From NCBI GenBank assembly GCA_965248335.1, contig CBDFIY010000003.1, positions 806,001-870,000 on the forward strand: DNA of 64,000 bases, given 5' to 3'. Shown piece after piece: positions 27,422 to 36,400 of this stretch; the first letter of the stretch is position 1, and every line of letters starts with the position of its first letter. Source of the stretch: CAKMZU01 sp965248335. GTDB lineage: Bacteria > Pseudomonadota > Gammaproteobacteria > Pseudomonadales > DT-91. A program made the translations under genes and the position numbers. The notes beneath the pieces were generated by a model. That model saw nothing but the letters and a program-made list of their open reading frames with translations, was not told the origin of the DNA and searched no databases.

Positions 27422-27865
27422 ATGATGAAAATAGATGAAATCAGAGAATATCTGCCGCATAGATACCCATTCTTATTGGTTGATCGTGTAACAGAAATTC
27501 ATTTGAACGACCGTATTGTGGCCTATAAAAATATTTCCATTAATGAGCCTTTCTTTGATGGACATTTCCCTGATTATCCTGTGATGCCAGGTGTGTTGAT
27601 CATTGAGGCGATGGCGCAAGCAGCTGGTATTTTAGGGTTTAAATCCATCGATAAAAAACCGGCTGATGGGTCGATGTACTTGTTTGTAGGCAGTGACAAA
27701 ATGCGCTTTAAAAAGCAAGTTGTACCGGGCGATCAACTTATGCTTGAAGCGCAAATTGACGGTAAACCTAAACGTGGTATTTGGCGTTTTCAGTGTCAAG
27801 CTTTTGTTGATGGTGAGTTAGCTGCTTCAGGCACTATTTTGTGTGCGGACAGAAAGCGGCCGTAA
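27422..27865 (+). CDS. fabZ: 3-hydroxyacyl-ACP dehydratase FabZ
   Basis: 147 residues. HRYPFLLVDRV and the hot-dog-fold catalytic motif FDGHFPDYPVMPGVLIIEAM (active-site His and Glu) are intact. FabZ dehydrates hydroxyacyl-ACP, competing with lipid A synthesis for the same hydroxyacyl-ACP pool. In most gammaproteobacteria lpxA follows directly; here it does not. Confidence 0.96.
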   Translation: MMKIDEIREYLPHRYPFLLVDRVTEIHLNDRIVAYKNISINEPFFDGHFPDYPVMPGVLIIEAMAQAAGILGFKSIDKKPADGSMYLFVGSDKMRFKKQVVPGDQLMLEAQIDGKPKRGIWRFQCQAFVDGELAASGTILCADRKRP

Positions 27866-27896
27866 TGTTAACTCGACGTTGCCCTCCGTCAGTTAT

Positions 27897-28022
27897 ATAC
27901 CGATCACCCTTGAATATGCAATGGCGTTGGCCGCGCTCGCTCACCCCAATCACTTACTGACTGTAAGCTCATGGAGTTTCGCTCGCTTGCTGCCTTCTTG
28001 CATTTCCAATTCCGATGGGTAT
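27897..28022 (+). repeat. 126-bp palindromic dispersed repeat, copy 2 (in the expected lpxA position)
   Basis: Same ends and central CTTAC-TGACT-GTAAG hairpin as the other copies. It occupies most of the 199-bp gap between fabZ and lpxB, where lpxA normally lies. No remnant of an acyltransferase frame is visible in the gap. Confidence 0.85.
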
Positions 28023-28064
28023 ATTCGTTAAAGGTTATTTTCTCCAGTAAAGAAAAGGTCATCA

Positions 28065-29204
28065 ATGCGAATAGCCATAGTTGCAGGTGAAGCCTCAGGC
28101 GATATCCTCGGTGCAGGTTTGATCCGAAGCCTTAAGCAAAAAAATCCCAAGATTGAATTTTTGGGTATAGGCGGTGAGCTGATGATTGCCGAAGGCTTTC
28201 AGAGCTTGTTTCCCTTAGATCGATTATCAGTGATGGGTATTGTAGAGCCTTTAAAACGTCTGCCGGAACTTCTGCATATTCGTAAAACCGTCATCAACAC
28301 ATGCCTTGAAAAAAACGTCGATCTGTTTGTGGGTATTGATTCACCTGACTTTAATTTAGGCATTGAGAAACGCCTGAAAAAGAAAGGTATCAAAACCTGC
28401 CATTATGTTTCACCTTCGGTATGGGCGTGGCGACAAGGGCGTATTAAAGGCATTAAAAAATCAGTTGATTTGATGCTGACACTGCTCCCTTTTGAAGCTG
28501 ACTTCTACCACCAGCACCAAGTGCCTGTCGCTTTTGTTGGACATCCGCTAGCGGATCAAATCGCCATTGAAACCGATCAAGAGGCAGCACTTTCTGAGTT
28601 GAGTATTAATCACAAAGGCCCAGTGCTTGCCGTTTTACCTGGATCACGCGAAGGCGAAGTTAAGCTTTTGGGTGAGCTTTTTTTGACGGTTGCGAAGCGT
28701 ATTCGAGCGAAATATTCGGATTGTTTGTTCGTCATCCCTGCCGCTAATGAGTATCGTTATCAGCAATTGAAGGGGATGCTTGATGCTTTCGATGAATCAT
28801 TTCAAGAGCAGGTGCATTTGGTTTTAAGGCAGTCGCGAACCGTCATGGCCGCCGCAGATGCCGTTTTGTTGGCCTCAGGGACCACTGCACTTGAAGCCAT
28901 GTTACTGAAAAAACCCATGGTTGTGGCCTATAAAATTTCACCGCTGAGCTATGCTATTGTTTCGCGTTTAATGAAGAGCCCGTACGTCTCCTTACCGAAC
29001 TTATTGGCAGGTATGCCCTTGGTCGCTGAATTATTACAGGATGAAGCGACGCCTGCATCTTTAGAGAAGTCGGTGTTATCTGTTATGGAGGATGAGGCGA
29101 CCCGAAAATCACAAATTGATGCGTTTAAGACGCTCCATAAAAAAATACAATGCAATGCTGATGAAAAGGCGACCGAAGCGGTATGGACATTATTGAATGA
29201 TTGA
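28065..29204 (+). CDS. lpxB: Lipid-A-disaccharide synthase
   Basis: 379 residues, glycosyltransferase family 19. The start MRIAIVAGEASGDILGAGL is diagnostic, and YVSPSVWAWRQGRIKGIKKS and VLPGSREGEVKLL are conserved. LpxB joins UDP-diacylglucosamine and lipid X to give the disaccharide. Its stop overlaps the rnhB start by 8 bp. Confidence 0.96.
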   Translation: MRIAIVAGEASGDILGAGLIRSLKQKNPKIEFLGIGGELMIAEGFQSLFPLDRLSVMGIVEPLKRLPELLHIRKTVINTCLEKNVDLFVGIDSPDFNLGIEKRLKKKGIKTCHYVSPSVWAWRQGRIKGIKKSVDLMLTLLPFEADFYHQHQVPVAFVGHPLADQIAIETDQEAALSELSINHKGPVLAVLPGSREGEVKLLGELFLTVAKRIRAKYSDCLFVIPAANEYRYQQLKGMLDAFDESFQEQVHLVLRQSRTVMAAADAVLLASGTTALEAMLLKKPMVVAYKISPLSYAIVSRLMKSPYVSLPNLLAGMPLVAELLQDEATPASLEKSVLSVMEDEATRKSQIDAFKTLHKKIQCNADEKATEAVWTLLND

Positions 29205-29808
29205 TTTTATGCTGAATTATACCGGTGATTTATTAGCGGGTGTCGATGAAGTTGGCCGTGGGCCGTTAGCGGGTGATGTTGTTACAGCAGCAGTTATACT
29301 TGACCCTAAAAACCCTATTGAAGGCCTAGCTGATTCCAAAAAACTCAGTGAAAAAAAACGTGAACAGTTGTTTAACGTGATTCAAGAAAAAGCCTTATCT
29401 TTTTCGATCGCACGCTGCAGTGTTGCTGAGATCGACCAATGGAATATTTTGCAAGCCTCCTTGATTGCAATGCATCGTGCAGTAGATTTTCTGCATATCA
29501 CACCTGAGTATGTTGCGGTAGATGGTAACAAATTGCCTAAATGGCACTACCCGAGTGAGGCGGTTGTGAAAGGTGATGATAAAGTGCAGGCCATTGCTGC
29601 AGCATCTATTTTGGCCAAAGTAACACGCGACCGAGAATTGATAGCCTTTGATGTCGAATATCCAGCGTATGGCTTTGCCAAGCACAAGGGGTATCCGACG
29701 AAAGTGCATATGCAGGCGATCGAAACCCACGGTGTTTGTCCGATTCATCGTAGATCTTATGCCCCTGTAAAAAAAGCACTTGCACAAATGGAGATGTTCA
29801 GTGAATGA
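29197..29808 (+). CDS. rnhB: Ribonuclease HII
   Basis: 203 residues from ATG 29197; ATG 29209 is an alternative. GVDEVGRGPLAGDVVTAAVI carries the catalytic Asp-Glu pair, and LADSKKLSEKKRE and the later DGNKLP and KVTRDREL complete the active site. It removes ribonucleotides and RNA-DNA hybrids. It overlaps dnaE by 8 bp, as is usual for this neighbourhood. Confidence 0.96.
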   Translation: MIDFMLNYTGDLLAGVDEVGRGPLAGDVVTAAVILDPKNPIEGLADSKKLSEKKREQLFNVIQEKALSFSIARCSVAEIDQWNILQASLIAMHRAVDFLHITPEYVAVDGNKLPKWHYPSEAVVKGDDKVQAIAAASILAKVTRDRELIAFDVEYPAYGFAKHKGYPTKVHMQAIETHGVCPIHRRSYAPVKKALAQMEMFSE

Positions 29809-32800
29809 TCCGAGTTTTGTGCATCTTCGTGTGCATTCACAATTTTCATTAATTGATAGTCTGATCAGCGTTAAAAATTTGGTGAAGCAGTCCGTGGCTT
29901 TAGATATGCCGGCTATCGCATTAACGGATCACATGAACTTTTTTGGGTTGGTGAAGTTTTATAAAGCAGCGACGGGTGCAGGTCTCAAACCACTCATTGG
30001 TTGTGATGTGCTGATTCGTGACGAGCATGGAGATACCTTTTTAGCCACGCTTTTAGCCATGAACGAAAAAGGCTATAAAAATATTACGGATATCATGTCC
30101 GATGGATACTTAAAAGGGCAAGTAAACGCTATTGCTGCGGTTGACCGTGAATGGATAGAAGAAAAAAACGAAGGCATCATTATGCTCTCCGGTGCAAAGT
30201 TTGGTGATGTGGGTACAGCATTATTGAGCGGCAATGACGAGCAGGCTAAAGCGCGTTTACAGCACTGGATGTCGGTTTTTCCCGATCGTTTCTATCTTGA
30301 TGTGCAGCGTACAGGTCGTGCAAATGATGAAATATATTTACGACAGGCGGTGCGCCTTGCTCAAAACTTGGATTGTCCGCTCGTTGCAACCAATGATGTC
30401 AAAATGGTGTCGAGCGAGGATTATGAAGCCCATGAAGCTCGGGTTTGCATTTATGAAAGTGAAGTTTTAGATAACCCCAAGCGTCCGAAGAAGTTTTCCA
30501 GTGAGCAATACTTGCGCTCTGCTGATGAGATGGCTGCTTTATTTCATGATTTGCCCGAGGCGTTATCTAACACGGTCGAAATCGCCAAGCGTTGTAACGT
30601 GCAATTGCATTTGGGAGAATACTTTTTACCCGAATACCCAATCCCTGAAGGGTTAACACAAGATACTTTTTTCAGAAAGCTTTGTCGAGAAGGGCTCGAT
30701 AAGCGCCTCGCCTTTTTATATGACACCACTGATGCCGGTTTTTCTGACATACAAACAAAATACCTAGACCGCTTATCGTTTGAGCTGGATATTATTTTGC
30801 AAATGGGGTTTCCTGGCTATTTTTTGATCGTCATGGATTTTATCCAGTGGGCAAAAGATCATGAGGTTCCTGTAGGCCCTGGCCGAGGCTCGGGTGCCGG
30901 TTCCCTTGTCGCTTATGTACTCGGTATCACTGACCTTGACCCCCTAGAATACGATTTGCTGTTTGAGCGATTTCTCAACCCTGAGCGGGTATCTATGCCG
31001 GATTTTGATATCGATTTCTGCATGGATGGGCGTGATAAAGTTATCGCTTATGTAGCCGATAATTACGGTCGAATGGCTGTTTCACAAATCATCACCTTTG
31101 GTACCATGGCTGCAAAGGCGGTAGTACGTGATGTGGCGCGTGTGCAAGGCAAGCCTTACGGGCTTGCTGATCGTCTGTCAAAAATGATTCCGTTTGAAAT
31201 CGGTATGACCCTTGCCAAAGCCGTTGAACAAGAAGAACCGTTAAAAGAATTTATAACGAATGATGCCGATGCAGGTGAAATTTGGCAAATGGCGATTCAG
31301 CTTGAGGGCACCATTCGTGGTGTGGGTAAGCATGCGGGCGGCGTGGTCATTGCACCGACCAAATTAACCGATTTCTCAGCGGTTTACTGCGATGAAGATG
31401 GTAGCGGGTTGGTGACGCAGTTTGATAAAGGTGATGTTGAAGATGCGGGCTTGGTTAAGTTCGATTTCCTCGGGCTGAGAACATTGACTATTATTGACTG
31501 GGCGAAAAAAACCGTTGATGCCATTCGTGCAAAAAAGGGTGAAGAGCCTATAGATATCGCACGAATTCCGCTTGATGATAAGCGCACTTTTGACCTTTTG
31601 AAACGTGCTGAAACTACGGCCGTTTTTCAGCTAGAGTCACGCGGCATGAAAGATCTCATCAAGCGCCTTCAGCCTGATAATCTTGAAGATATGATCGCGT
31701 TAGTCGCACTCTTCAGGCCGGGGCCTCTTGATTCGGGTATGGTCGATGATTTTGTTAACCGAAAGCATGGTCGTGCAGAAGTTGCTTATCCAGACGCTAA
31801 ATACCAACACGAGTGGTTAAAGCCGATTTTAGAACCCACCTATGGTGTTATTGTTTACCAAGAACAGGTTATGCAAATCGCACAAGAGTTGGCAGGTTAT
31901 TCACTGGGTGGTGCGGACTTGCTTCGTCGGGCAATGGGTAAGAAAAAACCCGAAGAAATGGAGAAACAACGCAGTATTTTTAAAGAAGGCGCAATAAGCA
32001 AAGATGTTGACCCAGCGCTTGCTATGAAAATCTTCGACTTAGTGGAAAAGTTCGCAGGTTATGGTTTCAACAAATCCCACTCTGCCGCTTATGCATTAGT
32101 TTCTTATCAAACCGCTTGGCTAAAAACGCATTATCCAGAACCTTTTATGGCAGCGGTATTGTCGAGTGAATTACAAAATACTGATAAAATCGTTACCTTA
32201 ATTGATGAATGCCGCAATATGGAACTCGTGCTTACCCACCCTGATGTGAATAAAGGTGAGTATATGTTCACGGTGAACGAGGCGGGTGAAATCGTTTATG
32301 GTTTAGGCGCAATAAAAGGCTTAGGCGAAGGGCCGATTGAAAATATCATTGCAGCCCGAAAGGCAGGTGGCCCTTTTACCGATTTGTTTGATTTCTGTGA
32401 GCGTACCGATAACCGTAAAATGAATAAACGCTCCTTAGAAGCACTGATTAAATCAGGTGCTTTTGATAGTTTAGCGGTAGAGCGCTCCATTCTTTTTGCT
32501 GCAATGCCTGAAGCTGTAAAAGCCGCCGTGCAAGTTTCTAAAAATGCGGATGTTGGCATGGATGATTTATTCGGTATGACGACCGAAGCGCAAGATGCAG
32601 ACCCCTATGATAATTTACGAAAAACGCCTGCGTGGACACCGAAGCACCGCCTGCAATGTGAAAAAGAGTCGCTAGGATTGTTTTTAACAGGGCACCCTAT
32701 TGATGATTATGAAGCGGAACTGAAAAAGCTCAAGGTCAAACGATTAGGGCGTCTACAAGCAGATAAAAGGCAGCAAACCGTTTGTGGGATGTTGGTTGGT

Positions 32801-33298
32801 GTGCGCTATGTTAAAACCAAACGTGGCGACAAAATGGCGATCTTAACCCTCGACGATAAAACAGGCCGAATTGATGCAACTGTGTTTGCTAAACTTTTGC
32901 CGGAAGTACAGGATAAACTGATTACCGATAACGTGATATTTGTACGTGGTGAAATAGAAAATGATGAGTATTCAGGTAGTTTACGCATGCGTGCGGATAG
33001 TGTACTCAGTATCGCAGAAAGCCGAGATCAACTGGCCAGTCGATTGATTATTGACGTTCAGTCGTCTACTTGGGCAAAACAAAAATCCTCCTTTCATGCA
33101 TTAATTGATGAGCAGCCCTTAATGAATGAATCAATGAGCGAATCACCCTCTAAAGGGTGCCCTGTCGCCATCCGATATCATGCTGATGAGGCGGTAGGAT
33201 TACTTCAGTTAGATAGCCGGTTTCGAATAGATTTGAGTGATGAAAACCTCGCACAGTTAAAAAATATATTTGGGCAATTGAAGGTGTCAGTGGAATAA
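29801..33298 (+). CDS. dnaE: DNA polymerase III alpha subunit
   Basis: 1165 residues from GTG 29801, which has GGAG 8 bp upstream and gives the normal start (MNDPSFVHLRVHSQFSLIDS); the E. coli protein has 1160. The PHP domain is at about 1-280, and the polymerase core carries GPGRGSGAGSLVAYVLGITD and PDFDIDFCMDGRD with the catalytic Asp residues. KSHSAAYALVSYQTAWLKTH follows, then the tandem HhH, the beta-clamp-binding site and an OB fold near 985-1070. It is the chromosomal replicase. Confidence 0.97.
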   Translation: MNDPSFVHLRVHSQFSLIDSLISVKNLVKQSVALDMPAIALTDHMNFFGLVKFYKAATGAGLKPLIGCDVLIRDEHGDTFLATLLAMNEKGYKNITDIMSDGYLKGQVNAIAAVDREWIEEKNEGIIMLSGAKFGDVGTALLSGNDEQAKARLQHWMSVFPDRFYLDVQRTGRANDEIYLRQAVRLAQNLDCPLVATNDVKMVSSEDYEAHEARVCIYESEVLDNPKRPKKFSSEQYLRSADEMAALFHDLPEALSNTVEIAKRCNVQLHLGEYFLPEYPIPEGLTQDTFFRKLCREGLDKRLAFLYDTTDAGFSDIQTKYLDRLSFELDIILQMGFPGYFLIVMDFIQWAKDHEVPVGPGRGSGAGSLVAYVLGITDLDPLEYDLLFERFLNPERVSMPDFDIDFCMDGRDKVIAYVADNYGRMAVSQIITFGTMAAKAVVRDVARVQGKPYGLADRLSKMIPFEIGMTLAKAVEQEEPLKEFITNDADAGEIWQMAIQLEGTIRGVGKHAGGVVIAPTKLTDFSAVYCDEDGSGLVTQFDKGDVEDAGLVKFDFLGLRTLTIIDWAKKTVDAIRAKKGEEPIDIARIPLDDKRTFDLLKRAETTAVFQLESRGMKDLIKRLQPDNLEDMIALVALFRPGPLDSGMVDDFVNRKHGRAEVAYPDAKYQHEWLKPILEPTYGVIVYQEQVMQIAQELAGYSLGGADLLRRAMGKKKPEEMEKQRSIFKEGAISKDVDPALAMKIFDLVEKFAGYGFNKSHSAAYALVSYQTAWLKTHYPEPFMAAVLSSELQNTDKIVTLIDECRNMELVLTHPDVNKGEYMFTVNEAGEIVYGLGAIKGLGEGPIENIIAARKAGGPFTDLFDFCERTDNRKMNKRSLEALIKSGAFDSLAVERSILFAAMPEAVKAAVQVSKNADVGMDDLFGMTTEAQDADPYDNLRKTPAWTPKHRLQCEKESLGLFLTGHPIDDYEAELKKLKVKRLGRLQADKRQQTVCGMLVGVRYVKTKRGDKMAILTLDDKTGRIDATVFAKLLPEVQDKLITDNVIFVRGEIENDEYSGSLRMRADSVLSIAESRDQLASRLIIDVQSSTWAKQKSSFHALIDEQPLMNESMSESPSKGCPVAIRYHADEAVGLLQLDSRFRIDLSDENLAQLKNIFGQLKVSVE

Positions 33299-33317
33299 AC
33301 CACATTTTCACCCATCT

Positions 33318-33439
33318 ATACCGATCACCCTTGAAGATGCAAGGGCGTTGGTCGCGCTCGCTCACCCCGCTCACTTACTGTAAGCTCATGGGGATTCGCT
33401 CGCTTGCCGCCTTCTTGCATCTCCAATTCCGATGGGCAT
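33318..33439 (+). repeat. 126-bp palindromic dispersed repeat, copy 3 (122 bp)
   Basis: Same termini; the central segment is 4 bp shorter (CTTACTGTAAG, a direct palindrome without the TGACT loop). It lies immediately after dnaE, at one border of the inserted RHS gene. Confidence 0.85.
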
Positions 33440-33449
33440 ATGATTTAAC

Positions 33450-36400
33450 TTATCTAAAAAATAGATTATAGATGCCCTGAGTGTCTCCTACGATATTTCT
33501 AATACTGAGCGTACTCTCATCGGCAGAGGAAGTTACGGTTGTCGTGGGTGCAAACACATCGTCTTCGAGCTGGGTGACTGGTGTCTGTTGATTGAACGGC
33601 AGCCTTAATTCACTGGCGTTGAGTATTTCAGGTGGGTGCGCCCTGATAGCTGAGACACTGTTAGGGGCTGAAGATAGCTCGCTAGATAGGGGTGAGTTCT
33701 GAGCTGATGAAGGTGGGGCTGATAGAGGAGATATGTTGTTAATTTCATCAACGGTTCCGTTAAATGAAGCAGGGGATGATGCATAGCTACTGCTGCTACT
33801 TGCAGGCTCGCTGTAAATTGTAAATCCTGATCGTGTAGTAGAGCCAGCGAACTCAGGGTTAAGAGAATTCAGATACTCACTCGTTCTCAATGCACGTGCT
33901 GGCATGTAGGTATTGAAGGATGACCAAGAATCATGAGTGACTTGATAAATGCCTTCCACGCTAGGTGTTGATGATGAAAAGCTTGATGACGAGGCAATGA
34001 GTTGAGAGGCGGCTGGGGCAATAGATATGCCTGCTGATACAAGCGCCGCAACACCTAAACCGATACTGGTATATTGTAAGGCTTTTGCAGCTTGCTTGTT
34101 TCCTGAGTCGAGAGCGCCTTGTGATCCCATCAGTGCAATTCCCGATAGCGCAGAAGTGACGCCTGCTGCAATGCCAGCGCCTGCGGATAGCGTTAGTGAT
34201 GCGCCCCCTGTAGGAATGGCAAAAAGTGCACCAACAATGCCGAGTGCTGTAACACCCGATCCCAGTCCGTAATTAAGTGCTGCACTATGACCTGTGGGAT
34301 CATGAAAGAAAATAGGATTTCCTTTAGCGTAGGCATAACGATTGTCTACCAGCGTGTTATCTTTGGTAAGGAAACGTTTGATTTGAGGGTGATAAAAACG
34401 TTTTTTTAAGTAGATTAATTGATTCGTTGGGTCGGATAACGCCTGATTCCAGCCGTACTCTCCTGTCATAGTTGTGGTGTTCGGTTTTAGTGGTATGCCA
34501 TACCCGGTATAAAGCTGTGTTTGTAATGAGTCTCCGGATGTGAGTGTTGCACCTGTACTGTTATGTAAGGCAAAGAGCTGCTCGACTTTTTTATCGTAGA
34601 GCCCTGCTAGGATTTGTCTATTAAAACGAATGAGATCAAGCCATTGGTGATTATTTTTCTGTGAAATAATATTATGCGTTTGGTCGAAATAGAAATATTG
34701 TGTAAGGTCGGTACTTTGACGGCTATGCATTAATCCATCGGGTGAGTAATCATAGCTCACTGATTGCATATCTTTATTGCTACTCAATAAAAAGCTTTTA
34801 TCATCGTAATGAAATTCAGTGCCACTTCCATCATTGATTAAATCGCCATTAAGGTTGTAACTGAGCGTTATGGTTTTTTCTTCATGCGCATCGTAGCTTT
34901 GTATGAGTTGGTCCGCACCATTATAAGTGTAGTGATGCGTGTATTGCTGGTCGTTGTCTCTGTGTGTTTCCGTTAAGATATTGTTATTTGCATCGTACAG
35001 GTAGCTGATGTCATATTTTCCGTGGTCATGCTGAAGCGACTCGTTGACTAAGCGGTTCATTGCATCATATTGATAAATGAATTCTGTGTTTTCTGCGGTG
35101 AGATGAGCAAGGTGAGCATGTGTTTTCTGTGTGATTAACTGCTTCCTTGGATTACTTGTATAGGAGACGTTATAAATAGAGCCTGATTGATGATTGGCTA
35201 TTGAGCTATTTGCTAAGATGCCTGTAGCCCCATAGATAAAAAAGTTTTCAGTTAAGCCATCTTTCTCGGTGTGAGTATCACGCTGCAGGAGCTGCCCTTT
35301 TAAACCGTTATGATCAACCCCGTAATGAAAAATAATGCGGTTGTTATTGAAGTTGATTTCAGAGATCTTGCCTAGATCAGTGGATTTATAAATATACTGT
35401 TGTGTGAGTCCGCTATAGTCTGTGAGTGATTCTATTCTGTTTTTATTGTCGTATGTGTAGCGTAATAGCTGATTGTCTGGATAGGTAATAGCGCTAATTA
35501 ACCCGTTACTTGTATGTTTAAAGTGGAGCGAATTTCCTTTGCTATCACACGCTTTTTTCAATCTTTTATCCGCATCATATTCTCGATAAACAGTAAAAGC
35601 TTTTTTTTCTCTCAGCCATGTGCTTTGGGTGAGTAAATTTCGAGGGTCATATTGGTAATAAATTGCGTTACCGTTAGGCAGAGTAGTTTTGATTCGCTTA
35701 CCGTTTTTATTATATTCGTAGCGGGTTGTTGAAAGTGGCTTATCTGAGTTGTTGGTTACGTCAACACGAACTAATCGATTATCTTCATCGAAGGTGAAGT
35801 GCTCACCTTCATTGCTCTGCCATGCATTATTTATCTTTTGTGACTTTTTAAGGTTGACGGGGTTGTTAAACAAATCATAGTTCTTGGATTTGCAATGAGT
35901 CATCCCATCGAACCCTTCAACATGTTCTTCAGTAGGGTTTAGGCTGCCATCGTAAGTATATTTTTTTGTAACGGTGTCTGTTTTCTCCAACGTGTACCTG
36001 TGCACAAGGCTATTTTCTTTGTGTGTGATTTTGCCTAGTCCGTTTTTTAGGGTTAGGTTTTCAACGTAACTCGTTTGTTCATCGTAAGGGTTATCAAAGA
36101 CAGGGAAGTACCGCTCTTTGGTGGTGAGAGTCCAGGGTTCGGTAAGTTTTTCATGCATCTTTTTATTGTTACGATAAGTCGTGGTGGTGAGTAGGAGGTC
36201 GTTATAATCGGTTTTCGTGATGTTGCCGTAGGGGTCGATATGGCTGATCTGTCTTTCAGATTCATCGTATTGAATAAACGCTGATAGCCCGAAGATGTTG
36301 GTTTTTTTGAGAATTTTACCCCAGCCGTTGTAGTGATAGGTTGTTAATGGCCGCCACAGGTTTTCATACCAATCTTCATGAGAGGATAATTGGTGTAGTG

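Noticed and set aside
33299..33449. An immunity gene for the RHS protein
   Set aside because: The 150 bp after its stop hold only the palindromic repeat; no frame of useful size.
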